A DNA stretch of 64,000 bases from CAYZMH01 sp964479445 (GCA_964479445.1 CAYZMH010000004.1:48065-112064); one strand, 5' to 3'; positions 17,125 to 27,248 are shown, numbered from the stretch's first letter. Notes: generated by a model not told the origin, from the sequence alone. Made by a program: numbers and translations.

Positions 17125-18900
17125 ATGAAGTTGCTGCAGATTCACCGGAAGATATTGAATGCCATGCGTGGCATGCAACAGCGCAGGATGATCCTTATCC
17201 TGAGCCTTGTCATTGGTGCATTATCGGGGGTGGCAGCGATCCTTCTGAAAAACCTGACTCATTTTGTGACCCATAAATCCGGTGAACTGCTGGGATCTCA
17301 TTCCGGTACCAACTGGAGTTTTGTACTGCCCCTGGTCGGGATTACCATTACCGTGGTATTTGTCCGTTACCTTCTGAAACAGGATATAGGACACGGAATC
17401 AGTAAGATTCTTTTCTCCATTTCCAAGCGGAAAGGACATTTGAAACCTCACAATACCTGGTCGTCCATGGTGGCCAGTTCCTTTACCGTGGGGCTGGGCG
17501 GATCGGTCGGACTGGAGGCGCCGATTGTACTGACGGGTGCCTCAATCGGTTCCAATCTGGGACACCTGTTGCGTTTCAATTATAAAACCATCGTGCTGCT
17601 GGTAGGTTGTGGAGCCGCCGGAGCCATTGCCGGGATTTTCAAAGCCCCTATCGCTGCACTGATCTTCTCATTCGAGGTGCTCATGCTTGACCTTACCACC
17701 TGGTCGATGGTCCCCCTGCTCATCTCTTCCGTGACAGCCGCGACGGTCTCTTATTTCTTTTTGGGGGAGCAGGTGGTATTTTCCTTCACCATTAGTGAGC
17801 CGTTTGTATTCAATAACATTCCTTTTTATATATTGCTCGGACTCTTTACCGGACTGGTGGCGCTCTATTTCACGCGAATGAACATGTGGACCGAACACCG
17901 GATGGGGCGGATCCGCAACAATTCCCTCCGGATGCTGCTCGGGGGTGCCATGTTAAGCGTGTTTATCTTCTTCATGCCCCAGCTATACGGTGAGGGGTAT
18001 TCCACCCTGAAAACCATTCTTACGGGGCAATCTTCCCAGCTATTCAATGGCACCCTGTTCGAACAGCTGATCGGGGATCAGGCCTTTGTCATTATCCTGT
18101 TCTTCCTCTTGCTGCTTGCATTCAAGGTAATAGCCATGGCGGTAACCACCGGAAGCGGCGGTATAGGAGGGATCTTCGCTCCGGCGCTATTCGTGGGTGG
18201 TGTGAGCGGTGTTACCATGGCCCGTATTGTGAACACGATTTCACCGGTGGGACTCTCCGAGAACAATTTTGCACTGGTTGGCATGGCCGGGGTGATGTCG
18301 GGCGTTATGCACGCACCGCTCACGGCTATCTTCCTTATTGCAGAGATTACCGGTGGGTATGCGCTGTTTATTCCGCTGATCATTACCGCTACCATAGCCT
18401 ACGTGACGATCCTGGGATTTGAAAAGCAGTCGATCTACACCATGCGACTGGCGGAGCGGGGAGAGCTGCTTACCCATCACAAGGATAAGAACGTTCTCAA
18501 GATGATCCAGCTGGACGATGTACTGGAGAAGGATTTCAGGAGCGTCCACGTGGACGGTACCCTGGGGGACCTTGTAAAAGCGGTCTCCCGGTCGAAGCGG
18601 AACATCTTCCCGGTTCTCAGTGCAGAGAAGGAGCTGCAGGGGGTGATCGCACTCCATGACATCCGGGATATTATCTTCAATACCGAGTTATATGATAAAG
18701 TACAGGTTACGGAGCTGATGCAGGTGCCACCGGCCATTATTTCCCGCAACGACAATATGGAACGGGTGCTGGAGCTATTTGAAGAGACGGAAGCCTGGAA
18801 CCTTCCGGTCACTGACGGGAATAAATACCTTGGTTTTATCTCGCGTTCCAAGATCTTCTCCTCCTATCGTAACCTGTTGAGGGAGTTTTCCGATGACTGA
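17125..18900 (+). CDS. ClC-type chloride channel/antiporter with C-terminal CBS pair
   Basis: A 591-residue membrane protein. The ClC core spans about residues 20-430 with many hydrophobic helices. The selectivity-region motifs are recognisable: GHGISK, then VGLGGSVGLEAPIVL carrying the gating-type glutamate (GLEAP), then GSGGIGGIFAPALFVGG and later GVMHAPLTAIFLIAE. Two CBS domains occupy about 455-590 (VHVDGTLGDLVKAVSR, IFPVLSAEKELQGVI, and NLPVTDGNKYLGFISRSK). ClC proteins move chloride or exchange it for protons across the inner membrane, and CBS pairs often bind adenine nucleotides. Whether it is a channel or an antiporter cannot be decided here. It has its own promoter. Confidence 0.94.
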   Translation: MKLLQIHRKILNAMRGMQQRRMILILSLVIGALSGVAAILLKNLTHFVTHKSGELLGSHSGTNWSFVLPLVGITITVVFVRYLLKQDIGHGISKILFSISKRKGHLKPHNTWSSMVASSFTVGLGGSVGLEAPIVLTGASIGSNLGHLLRFNYKTIVLLVGCGAAGAIAGIFKAPIAALIFSFEVLMLDLTTWSMVPLLISSVTAATVSYFFLGEQVVFSFTISEPFVFNNIPFYILLGLFTGLVALYFTRMNMWTEHRMGRIRNNSLRMLLGGAMLSVFIFFMPQLYGEGYSTLKTILTGQSSQLFNGTLFEQLIGDQAFVIILFFLLLLAFKVIAMAVTTGSGGIGGIFAPALFVGGVSGVTMARIVNTISPVGLSENNFALVGMAGVMSGVMHAPLTAIFLIAEITGGYALFIPLIITATIAYVTILGFEKQSIYTMRLAERGELLTHHKDKNVLKMIQLDDVLEKDFRSVHVDGTLGDLVKAVSRSKRNIFPVLSAEKELQGVIALHDIRDIIFNTELYDKVQVTELMQVPPAIISRNDNMERVLELFEETEAWNLPVTDGNKYLGFISRSKIFSSYRNLLREFSDD

Positions 18901-18954
18901 TTTTATCCAATAATCGTTCTTCGAGGGAATAAATAAATTTTCACCTTTTAAAGA

Positions 18955-19137
18955 CGGATGGATCACAGGTGACGCTTTATGATGAGGAAAATCATTTTTT
19001 TCCATCCTTTCGAAGTGGGCCCCTTTCCAGAATACTTTCTGACAGGTTGGGCAGTAATAGAACTCCCTGAAGCATTGGAGCGTTTTGGCACCGACCAGTG
19101 ATCGGATTTCTTCCCGGTCACGTTTTATTTGTCTTTG
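18955..19137 (-). pseudogene. Remnant of a Mut7-C RNase/zinc-ribbon protein
   Basis: On the minus strand this stretch reads EEIRSLVGAKTLQCFREF followed by YYCPTCQKVFWKGAHFERM. That closely fits the C-terminal zinc ribbon of Mut7-C domain proteins, where the final pair normally appears as C..CGK.YW.GSH..RM. The frame is closed by a stop at 19138-19140, contains no start codon before the motif, and lacks the upstream PIN-like part. Downstream the frame runs into the antisense of the ClC gene. I read it as a decayed gene end. Confidence 0.6.
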
Positions 19138-19184
19138 CTAACAGAAAAGCAGATATTTACTATGTAAATTCAATGCTGAGTATT

Positions 19185-20630
19185 ATGAAAAAAAGGATGT
19201 TGTTTGTACAATTAGGGCTCCTTGGTGTGAGCTCATTTTTACTTGTCAATCTCACAGGCTGCAATAACAGCAGGGCTTCCGGAATCAATGGAGGAGACGA
19301 TACCGGGGCTTTTCAAACCGGCGTCAGGGATCATTACCTGAACTATTGTGCGGGTTGTCACGGTGAGAATCTTGAGCGGTTTGATAAAAGTGACTGGATG
19401 TATGGAGATAATGAAGAGGCTGCATTTAAAAGCATCAAATTCGGACGGGTGGATATCGGCATGCCTCCTTTTGAAGCTACTTTTACCGACGAAGAGATCC
19501 GTGAACTGGCAAAGTATGTACGTTCGGAAGTTCCCAGAGAAGAGAAGGCACTTAAACCTGCACTTACACGTGATAAGTTGGTTTACAGCAGGCAGCAACG
19601 TTTCCTGATTGATACGGTGGTAACCGGATTAAACGTTCCCTGGGGAATGGAATTCCTTCCCAACGGGGATATGCTGATCTCTGAGCGGGATGGGATCCTA
19701 TACCGGTTGACTGATGACGGACTGGAGGTGATAACCGGTCTCCCGCCCATTATGGCCAAGGGACAGGGTGGGTTATTGGATTTGCGATTGCATCCCCGGT
19801 ACGAGGATAACGGATGGCTCTATTTCTCCTATTCCCAGCCTTCGAGGGATAACCCGAGGAAAGGCTGTACGGCAGTGATGCGTGCACGCCTGGAGGGGAA
19901 CATGTTGGTAGACCGGGAGGTGATCTTCGATGGGATTCCGGATTCCAACCGGGGGCAACACTGGGGCTGCAAACTGGTCTTTGACAAGGAGGGATTCTTA
20001 TGGTTTGGGATCGGTGACCGCGGAAAGCGGGATGAGAACCCGCAGACCCTGGAGAATCATTCGGGGAAGATGCACCGGATCCATGACGACGGGACCATTC
20101 CGGAGGATAATCCCTTTGTGAACACCCCCGGGGCCGTTCCGTCTATCTATTCTTACGGACACCGGAATCCGCAGGGAACAACCATGCACCCGGTAACGGG
20201 AGATATCTGGGAATCGGAACACGGTCCGCGTGGCGGCGATGAACTCAACATCATCGAACCCGGGGCGAACTACGGTTGGCCCGTGATATCTTATGGGATC
20301 AATTACAGCGGAACGAAATTTACCGATATCACCCACAAGGAGGGCATGGAGCAGCCGGTAATTTATTGGGATCCCTCCATCGCTCCCTGTGGAATGACCT
20401 TCGTGGACAGTGACCGCTATCCCGGCTGGAAAAATGATATCCTCATCGGATCACTTCGTTTTAAGTACCTGGAAAGGATAGAGTTGGACGGTAATGAGGT
20501 TGTTCAGCAGGAAAAGCTCCTGGAAGGCATCGGCCGGGTCAGAAATGTGCGCGTGAGTCCCGACGGATTTATCTATGTAGCCATGGAGACCCCGGGATTT
20601 ATCGTGAAGCTTATTCCTGTGAACTCTTGA
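19185..20630 (+). CDS. PQQ-dependent aldose sugar dehydrogenase-like lipoprotein with N-terminal cytochrome c domain
   Basis: Starting from the ATG at 19185 the protein has 481 residues. It begins with a lipoprotein signal (MKKRMLFVQLGLLGVSSF..NLTGC), then a cytochrome c domain with CAGCH near 57-61 and a methionine-containing stretch (DIGMPPFEATFTDEEI). From about 130 a six-bladed beta-propeller of the glucose/sorbosone dehydrogenase family follows (VPWGMEFLPNGDMLISERDG, GQGGLLDLRLHP, WESEHGPRGGDELN, INYGWP-like segments). This class oxidises sugars with PQQ and passes electrons to the fused heme. PQQ synthesis genes are not in the window. It lies 34 bases upstream of the first GH92 gene, suggesting one operon. 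The ATG at 19173 is an alternative start. Confidence 0.88.
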   Translation: MKKRMLFVQLGLLGVSSFLLVNLTGCNNSRASGINGGDDTGAFQTGVRDHYLNYCAGCHGENLERFDKSDWMYGDNEEAAFKSIKFGRVDIGMPPFEATFTDEEIRELAKYVRSEVPREEKALKPALTRDKLVYSRQQRFLIDTVVTGLNVPWGMEFLPNGDMLISERDGILYRLTDDGLEVITGLPPIMAKGQGGLLDLRLHPRYEDNGWLYFSYSQPSRDNPRKGCTAVMRARLEGNMLVDREVIFDGIPDSNRGQHWGCKLVFDKEGFLWFGIGDRGKRDENPQTLENHSGKMHRIHDDGTIPEDNPFVNTPGAVPSIYSYGHRNPQGTTMHPVTGDIWESEHGPRGGDELNIIEPGANYGWPVISYGINYSGTKFTDITHKEGMEQPVIYWDPSIAPCGMTFVDSDRYPGWKNDILIGSLRFKYLERIELDGNEVVQQEKLLEGIGRVRNVRVSPDGFIYVAMETPGFIVKLIPVNS

Positions 20631-20664
20631 TAATGTCATGCAGATTAGTTAAATCAGTTATAAT

Positions 20665-22980
20665 ATGAAACATAAAATGAATCATTGGTCAGCGATTATC
20701 ATCGCCGCTCTTGCTGTGTTTTCTTTTTCCTGTAATTCTTCCCGGGAACATCTTTCCGATTCGGTAAATCCTTTGTTGGGAACTGATTCAGAATATGCGT
20801 TATCCAATGGGAATACCTATCCCGCAATTGCCCTGCCGTGGGGGATGAATTTCTGGACGCCACAGACCGGTGAAACGGGTGATGGTTGGCAATATACGTA
20901 TAAAGACACGGTGATCAGGGGATTCAAACAAACCCATCAGCCCAGTCCCTGGATCAATGATTATGGTTGTTTTTCCATTATGCCTGTTACCGGTGACCTG
21001 AATGTGAAGGAGAAAGAGAGGGTATCACTCTTTTCACATGAGAGGGAAACAGCAAAGCCTTACTATTACCAGGTCTTTCTGGATGATCATAAAACCGGTG
21101 CCGAAGTGACGTCCACAGAGCGTGGTGCCGTCTTTCGCTTTTCTTATCCCGGGAATGAGAAGAGCTACCTGGTTATTGATGGGTATCCCGGGGGATCAGC
21201 CGTAACGATCGATACCGTAAATAATCGCATTTACGGACATTCGGCTTATTATGCCCCTAATAACAAAGCAAAGCTACCGGACAATTTTGCAAACTACTGG
21301 GTAATACAGCTACCGGGAGATCTGGCAGGATATGGCTGCTGGAGTGATAAAGGAGTTGAAGAGGGTGAACTGGAGACAGAAGGGGACCATGTGGGAGCCT
21401 ATGTTTTATTTGACTGCTCGAAAGAAACAGAAAAAGAGGTGAAAGTAGCATCATCGTTTATTTCTGCGGAGCAGGCTGTTATTAACCTGGAAAGGGAGAT
21501 TGGCGAAAGGGGCTTTGATGAAATCAAACAACTTGCCCAGGAAACCTGGAATGAAACGTTGCAGAGAATTGAAATAAAAGGAGCCACTGTCGATCAGAAA
21601 AAGACGTTCTACTCCGCCCTGTACCATTTTTATCTTTTTCCGCGAAAAATATATGAGTTTGACAGCGATCATAACATGGTGCATTATAGTCCGTTTACCG
21701 GAAAAATTCACAACGGTCCACTGTATGCCGACAATGGCTTCTGGGACACCTTCCGGGCTGTTCATCCGCTGTACACGGTATTGGAACCCGGTTTTTCGAA
21801 CGAGTTTATTGAAGGGCTGCTCAACACCTACCAGGAAGGCGGCTGGCTCCCCGAATGGTTCAGTCCGGGGTATAAAGACTGCATGATCGGTCAGCATTCA
21901 GCCGCTGTCATTATAGATGCCTATTTAAAGGGTATTGATGATTACAATGTCGACCTGGCCTGGGAAGCCATTGAGAAAGGAGCGAATAATGAAGGTCCCA
22001 TTGAAGCACTGGGAAGGGATGGTGTGCATTTCTATGACGAATATGGATACATTCCGTTTGATGTGGGAGTGTCGGAGAGTGTTTCAAAAACAATGGAGTA
22101 TGCATATAACGATTACTGCATATACAGGTTTGCCAGGGAACTGAGCAAGCCGGATAGTGTAACGGAAAAGTATTATAAACGGGCACACTTTTATGAAAAC
22201 GTATTTGACAGGGAGCTGAATTTTGTCAGACCCAGGGATAAGGAGGGTAACTGGCTGGAGCCGTTCTATCCGGATAATTGGGGGAGAGCGTTTACCGAAG
22301 GAAGTTCATGGCATTATACCTGGTCTGTATTTCATGATGTGAAAGGGCTGGCGAAGCTCATGGGAGGCAAAAACGAGCTGGAAGAGAAGCTGGATGCTAT
22401 GCTGGAGGCGGAACCCACCTTCAGGAGAATTGGATATGAACGGAAAGTTATCCATGAAATGACCGAAATGGTGTTGTGTGAAATGGGTCAGTATGCCCAT
22501 GGCAACCAACCCGCACAACATGCCCTTTACCTGTATAATTATGCCGGGGCACCCTACAAAGCCCAGAAGAATATCCGTCATGTGATGAACACATTGTATC
22601 ATTCGGGTCCCGATGGTTTGTGCGGAGATGAAGATAATGGTCAGACCTCAGCCTGGTATGTGTTTGGAGCACTGGGTTTTTACCCGGTTTGTCCCGGTTC
22701 AGGGGAATATATCATTGGCTCCCCTCTGTTTGAAGAGGCAAAGATAACCCTGGAGAACGGCAATACATTCACCGTTCTTGCCAATAACAACAACGAAGAG
22801 ACACCTTATATTCAGTCGGCAACATTGAATGGAAAGGAGTTAAAGCGTTGTTTTATTACCCATGAAGAAATCATGGCAGGAGGGGTCCTTGAATTTGATA
22901 TGGGAAGCAAACCCAATAAAGAGTGGCTGAAGAATTCCGAAGAAGCGCCCTTTTCCCTGTCTTCAATGAAGAAATCCTGA
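20665..22980 (+). CDS. GH92 family alpha-mannosidase, lipoprotein
   Basis: A 771-residue exo-alpha-mannosidase of family GH92, probably acting on alpha-1,2-linked mannose of glycoproteins or mannan. The signal peptide ends in a lipobox (AVFSFSCNSS, Cys near 23), so it is a surface or periplasmic lipoprotein. The N-terminal beta-sandwich opens with VNPLLGTDSEYALSNGNTYP, and the (alpha/alpha)6 domain follows. Family motifs are DNGFWDTFRAVHPLYT, GGWLPEWFSPG, SVSKTMEYAYNDYC and the C-terminal GDEDNGQTSAWYVFGALGFY with calcium- and catalysis-related acidic residues. Length and motifs are complete. A second GH92 follows 62 bases later. Confidence 0.94.
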   Translation: MKHKMNHWSAIIIAALAVFSFSCNSSREHLSDSVNPLLGTDSEYALSNGNTYPAIALPWGMNFWTPQTGETGDGWQYTYKDTVIRGFKQTHQPSPWINDYGCFSIMPVTGDLNVKEKERVSLFSHERETAKPYYYQVFLDDHKTGAEVTSTERGAVFRFSYPGNEKSYLVIDGYPGGSAVTIDTVNNRIYGHSAYYAPNNKAKLPDNFANYWVIQLPGDLAGYGCWSDKGVEEGELETEGDHVGAYVLFDCSKETEKEVKVASSFISAEQAVINLEREIGERGFDEIKQLAQETWNETLQRIEIKGATVDQKKTFYSALYHFYLFPRKIYEFDSDHNMVHYSPFTGKIHNGPLYADNGFWDTFRAVHPLYTVLEPGFSNEFIEGLLNTYQEGGWLPEWFSPGYKDCMIGQHSAAVIIDAYLKGIDDYNVDLAWEAIEKGANNEGPIEALGRDGVHFYDEYGYIPFDVGVSESVSKTMEYAYNDYCIYRFARELSKPDSVTEKYYKRAHFYENVFDRELNFVRPRDKEGNWLEPFYPDNWGRAFTEGSSWHYTWSVFHDVKGLAKLMGGKNELEEKLDAMLEAEPTFRRIGYERKVIHEMTEMVLCEMGQYAHGNQPAQHALYLYNYAGAPYKAQKNIRHVMNTLYHSGPDGLCGDEDNGQTSAWYVFGALGFYPVCPGSGEYIIGSPLFEEAKITLENGNTFTVLANNNNEETPYIQSATLNGKELKRCFITHEEIMAGGVLEFDMGSKPNKEWLKNSEEAPFSLSSMKKS

Positions 22981-23042
22981 TCGGTACCCTGAGGCGTACA
23001 TCACAGTTCATAATATAGAAATCATTTATTCCCCTCTGCGAA

Positions 23043-25379
23043 ATGAAAAGAGTAAGGTTTACCCGGGTAATGGCAGCATTGTCGATCCTTTTGCTAATCC
23101 CTGCCTGCTCGCAGGCTAATAAATCGCAAGATCCGACCTCCCTTGTCAACCCGTTTATTGATACGCATAACTCGCGCTGGTTTTACTTTTCCTCTGCATC
23201 CAGGCCCTTTGGAATGGTTAACCTGAGTCCGGACACCCATACAAAAGGAAGCTGGAGTTCAGGGTATCTATACGATTCCCTTGTGGTCAGGTGTTTTAGT
23301 CATGTTCACGCCTGGCAATTATCGGGAATACCAGTTATGCCGACGACCGGGATATTTAAGGGTCATCTTGGTATGGATCATTACAAATCCTCCTTCTCCC
23401 ACGATTCAGAAATTGCGAAACCGGGTTATCACAAGGTGTTTCTCTCTGATTATGGGATTAAGGCGGAACTTACCTCTACCACACGGGTAGGGTTTCACAG
23501 ATACCACTTCCCTGCAGAAGGGAAGCGGCATATCATTTTTGACCTGGGGGCATACCTCGCTCATGCAGAAACCGATTCGTTTGAAGTGGTGAAGGTAAGT
23601 GACAGGGAGATAGCCGGTTTCAGTGTCATGGGCTCCACCGTTCGCCGTCCGAAGCCAACCCGCATCTATTTTACTGCCCGTTTCAATCAGCCTGTTTCAA
23701 CATTCGGGGGGTGGATCGACAGCAGTTTGATCGATAACGATATTGATCGTATTACGGGAAAAAACGGGGGAGCGTATGTAGAGTTTGAAAAGCAGAGTCA
23801 TGAACCGGTATTGATGAAAGTGGCGATTTCCTATACCGGTATTGATCAGGCCCGGTTGAATATGGAAACGGAGCTTTCCCACTGGGATTTCGACCGGGTG
23901 GTAGAAGAGTCGGATGATGTGTGGAACCGGTGGCTTGGTAAAATAGAGATAAAAGGAGGGACCAAAAAACAGCGTGTAAAATTTTACACGGATCTCTGGC
24001 ACTCGTTGCTGGGAAGACGTATCGTGAGTGATGTGGACGGAACATATTGCGATATGACCGGGGATAAACCGGTCATCCGGCAGGTTGCACTCGACGGGAA
24101 GGGAAAGCCGAAACACAGGCAGTATAACTTTGATGCCTGGTGGGGGAGTCACTGGACGCTCAATGTGCTATGGTCGATGGTGTATCCTGAGTTGATGGAT
24201 GAATTCTGTAACAGCATGGTTGAGATGTACAAACATGGCGGGTTGATTCCAAGGGGTCCTTCCGGGGGCAACTATACGTATGTAATGATCGGGGATCCCG
24301 CGTCTTCTTTTTTTGCCACAGCCTATAACAAAGGGATCAGGAATTATGATGCGGCCCTGGCTTACGAAGGGCTTAAAAAAAATGCTTTCCCCGGAGGTAT
24401 CCGCGACAGGGCAGGGTATGAACACCGCGATAATCCGCAGGGCGGGGGCATGCAATATTATGTTGACAGAGGCTATGTGCCGGAATATATAAAAGGACCA
24501 GGTTATCACAGGGACGGAGCATCGATGACCCTGGAGTATGCATACCAGGACTGGTGTATAAGTCAGCTTGCAAAAGCCATGGGATATGAAGAGGATCATC
24601 TGTATTTTGAGAAACGCTCTAAAAATTACAGGAAGCTTTGGAATCCGGAAACAGAGTTCATTCACCCCAGGATGAAGGACGGCACCTGGATTAAGGATTT
24701 TGAGCCCATTGGAGAGGGATTTAATACAACCGGTTTTTGCGAGAGTAATTCTGCAATTTACACCAACTTCGTTCCTCATGACCTTTCAGGGTTGATTAAA
24801 CTATTCGGTGGTACAGAGAAATACACACGGTTTTTGGATTCCAGTTTTATCAGGGCAGAAGCAAACCGGTTTATTACCGATCATGGAAAACATGCTGAAA
24901 GCTGGGTGGATTATGAAAATCAACCATCTTGCCAGATGGCCCATCTTTTTAATCATAGCGGGGCTCCCTGGTTATCACAAAAATGGGTACGCAAAGTGAA
25001 AGAGGTAACCTTCGGAGATACATCGCCATATGGGGGTTACAACGGGGACGAAGACCAGGGACAAATGGGAGCTCTCGGTGTATTAATGGCCATCGGGTTG
25101 TTTCAGATGGATGGCGGTTGCTCCGTTGATTCCTGGTATGACATTACCTCCCCGATATTCGATGAAATTAAAATCCACCTGAACGATGCTTATTACCCGG
25201 GTAACACATTTACTATCAGAGCTAACAATAATTCTGCAAGCAATGTATATATCCAATCGGCCAAATTGAATAAAAGAGAGTGGAATAGTTTTCAATTTCC
25301 ACATGCTGAATTTATTAAAGGCGGGACATTGGAATTAACCCTGGACAGCATTCCGAACAGGAAATGGGGAATTAATTAA
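23043..25379 (+). CDS. GH92 family glycoside hydrolase, lipoprotein (second copy, divergent)
   Basis: A 778-residue GH92 protein with a lipobox signal (LLLIPACSQA, Cys near 21). It shares the family layout with its neighbour but is clearly divergent, not a recent duplicate. Motifs include NPFIDTHNSRWFYFSSASRP, FDAWWGSHWTLNVLWSMVYP, GASMTLEYAYQDWCISQLAK and NGDEDQGQMGALGVLMAIGL. The usual DNGFWDTFR is replaced by FDAWWGSHWTL, and the aromatic/glycine residues before the DED motif differ too. This suggests a different linkage or sugar specificity. It is likely co-transcribed with the upstream GH92 and the PQQ dehydrogenase as a mannose-glycan processing unit. Confidence 0.9.
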   Translation: MKRVRFTRVMAALSILLLIPACSQANKSQDPTSLVNPFIDTHNSRWFYFSSASRPFGMVNLSPDTHTKGSWSSGYLYDSLVVRCFSHVHAWQLSGIPVMPTTGIFKGHLGMDHYKSSFSHDSEIAKPGYHKVFLSDYGIKAELTSTTRVGFHRYHFPAEGKRHIIFDLGAYLAHAETDSFEVVKVSDREIAGFSVMGSTVRRPKPTRIYFTARFNQPVSTFGGWIDSSLIDNDIDRITGKNGGAYVEFEKQSHEPVLMKVAISYTGIDQARLNMETELSHWDFDRVVEESDDVWNRWLGKIEIKGGTKKQRVKFYTDLWHSLLGRRIVSDVDGTYCDMTGDKPVIRQVALDGKGKPKHRQYNFDAWWGSHWTLNVLWSMVYPELMDEFCNSMVEMYKHGGLIPRGPSGGNYTYVMIGDPASSFFATAYNKGIRNYDAALAYEGLKKNAFPGGIRDRAGYEHRDNPQGGGMQYYVDRGYVPEYIKGPGYHRDGASMTLEYAYQDWCISQLAKAMGYEEDHLYFEKRSKNYRKLWNPETEFIHPRMKDGTWIKDFEPIGEGFNTTGFCESNSAIYTNFVPHDLSGLIKLFGGTEKYTRFLDSSFIRAEANRFITDHGKHAESWVDYENQPSCQMAHLFNHSGAPWLSQKWVRKVKEVTFGDTSPYGGYNGDEDQGQMGALGVLMAIGLFQMDGGCSVDSWYDITSPIFDEIKIHLNDAYYPGNTFTIRANNNSASNVYIQSAKLNKREWNSFQFPHAEFIKGGTLELTLDSIPNRKWGIN

Positions 25380-25548
25380 ACAGAAACACCCAACCTGGTA
25401 CCAGTTGGTTTTCCTGCAATGGGTTAATGAGGTGTATCAAGTTAAGGGGAAGGAGTTTGCAGAGGTCTACCGGAACCATACATGGCCTGCTCAATCAGAG
25501 AATCACTACCTGGACGAGATGGACGAGATAGTTCCGGGCTTATCGGAC

Positions 25549-26895
25549 TTAAATTACCTTTTGCTTCCTGAACGTAACATAAAGAAAGATCAGGGCAATG
25601 ATGGCTCCCAATAAGTCTGCCAGGGGAAATGCCAGCCAGACTCCATCCAGTCCGAGATTAAAAACATATGGTAAAATCAGGATCATAGGGGTAATGAGCA
25701 AAATCCATCGCTGAATGGCCAGTATAAATGCCGATTTTGCTTTTCCCATGGCCTGGTGGGCCCCCATGGTGGCTTGTGAAATGCCCATGAGCCACATCAT
25801 GGCAATTACAATGCGAAGTGCACGCGGACCGATTTCCAGTAGTTCTTCATTGGTGGTAAACAAACTGAATATAGGTCTGGCGAATACCTGGAAAATGACT
25901 ACGGCGATAAGACCATAAGCAACACCATACACGTACCCCAGTTTCATGGTTTTCTTAATGCGCGCTTTTTTATCGGCACCATAATTAAAACCAACAATGG
26001 GCTGCATTCCCTGGTTCAGACCAAACAGAGGCATGCCGAAAAATAGCGTGATCTTATAGATAATTCCAAAGGTTGCAATGGCAATGTCACCCCCCAGTGC
26101 TCCAAGGGTGTGGTTCAGGATGATATTGGCCACGCTGCTCGAGGAACGCATGCCGAAACCCGATAATCCCACTGAAATGGTTGGTTTCACGATCTTTTTA
26201 TCAATATGCAGATTTCTTATTTTAAACTGAATAAGATGACGAGAGCCGGTAAAATACCAGGCCAGGTAAAGCAGCGTGGTAAATTTGCCGGTTATCGTGG
26301 CAAGTGCCGCACCCCTGATACCCATATCAAGAGGAAAGATGAACAGATAATCAAGGATCACATTGACCAGCAATCCGATCAGCATGGAATTCATAGCATG
26401 ACGTGCGTTTCCTTCTGCGCGCAGGTAATTGCTGCTGCTCACGCAGAAGGGGAACCATAACATCCCTATAAATATGATCCTGCCGTAATCGCTTGCATAG
26501 GGAAGAATGGTAGGCGTAGCCCCCAGGGCCTTCATGATCGGTTCGGTGAATACCAGCCCGATGATACTGAAAAACGCACTGATCAGAATGATCATCAGGA
26601 AACCATTGCCAGCGGTATCGTTCACCTTGGTGATTTCCTGTCTTCCCAGTTGCCTGGATATCATAGTACCCGTTCCTATTCCGATCAGGTGGCCAAACGA
26701 AGAGAGAATCGCCACAACTGGAAGCACAATCGCAACCCCTGCAATGCCCTCGGCACCTACCCCGCGACCTACGAAGATGGTATCGATAATATTGTATAAC
26801 GCATTGGCGAACAGGGCCAGCATGGAGGGCATGGACAACCTGAGCAACAATCCGTTTATATTGGCTGTTCCGAATAATTCGTGCTTCCCGGGCAT
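25549..26895 (-). CDS. MATE family multidrug/Na+-type efflux transporter
   Basis: A 448-residue inner-membrane protein with about 12 hydrophobic helices in two homologous halves, the MATE fold. The N-terminal helix shows LLLRLSMPSMLALFANALYNIIDTIFVGRGVG, typical of DinF/MepA-like members, and the second half repeats the pattern (MPLFGLNQGMQPIVGFNYGA). These transporters export cationic compounds in exchange for Na+ or H+; the substrate is not predictable. The gene is convergent with the second GH92, with about 170 bases between them, and divergent from the fasciclin gene. No regulator is adjacent. Confidence 0.93.
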   Translation of the reverse strand: MPGKHELFGTANINGLLLRLSMPSMLALFANALYNIIDTIFVGRGVGAEGIAGVAIVLPVVAILSSFGHLIGIGTGTMISRQLGRQEITKVNDTAGNGFLMIILISAFFSIIGLVFTEPIMKALGATPTILPYASDYGRIIFIGMLWFPFCVSSSNYLRAEGNARHAMNSMLIGLLVNVILDYLFIFPLDMGIRGAALATITGKFTTLLYLAWYFTGSRHLIQFKIRNLHIDKKIVKPTISVGLSGFGMRSSSSVANIILNHTLGALGGDIAIATFGIIYKITLFFGMPLFGLNQGMQPIVGFNYGADKKARIKKTMKLGYVYGVAYGLIAVVIFQVFARPIFSLFTTNEELLEIGPRALRIVIAMMWLMGISQATMGAHQAMGKAKSAFILAIQRWILLITPMILILPYVFNLGLDGVWLAFPLADLLGAIIALIFLYVTFRKQKVI

Positions 26896-27248
26896 AAATA
26901 CGGTTTAAGGGGGCAAAGCTAAGAAAAGTATTGATCTATATGGTTATTCAAGACGATGGTAGTAAATAACACGTACCAATTCAACTACTATTTAGAAGCA
27001 AATCCGGCAAGAATCGAATGATCTTCTTTTCACTGGATAAACCGGAGCTGCCATCCCGACCGATCGGAAGATGAAGTATTGAAGCAGGTTTTGTTGAAAT
27101 GTTAAAAACATTAACAAACATCCATAAACATTAACAAAAAAACGAGCAATAAAGGGGTTTTGAGTCATTTTTGTTTAAACATTAATGTTAATTCTTAAAC
27201 TTTTTCATGATAAGTATGTCTTTTAATCAAACCTATACTTTAAAAATC
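26896..27248. other. AT-rich divergent intergenic region upstream of the fasciclin gene
   Basis: It separates the MATE and fasciclin genes. The last 150 bases are very AT-rich. A 13-base direct repeat AAACATTAACAAA occurs at 27106-27118 and 27126-27138, and a palindrome AACATTAATGTT lies near 27180. No ORF is supported. Confidence 0.5.
27106..27138. promoter_or_regulatory. Two 13-base direct repeats spaced 20 bases apart (possible operator)
   Basis: AAACATTAACAAA occurs twice with a start-to-start distance of 20 bases, about two helical turns, so both face the same side of the helix. That is the spacing favoured by regulators binding as tandem monomers, LytTR proteins among them. The minus-strand core GTTAAT agrees only in part with a LytTR site. 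Confidence 0.35.

Noticed and set aside
25405..25614. 69-codon plus-strand ORF between GH92 and MATE
   Set aside because: It overlaps the end of the MATE gene, matches nothing I recognise and has no promoter. A relic is possible but not supported.
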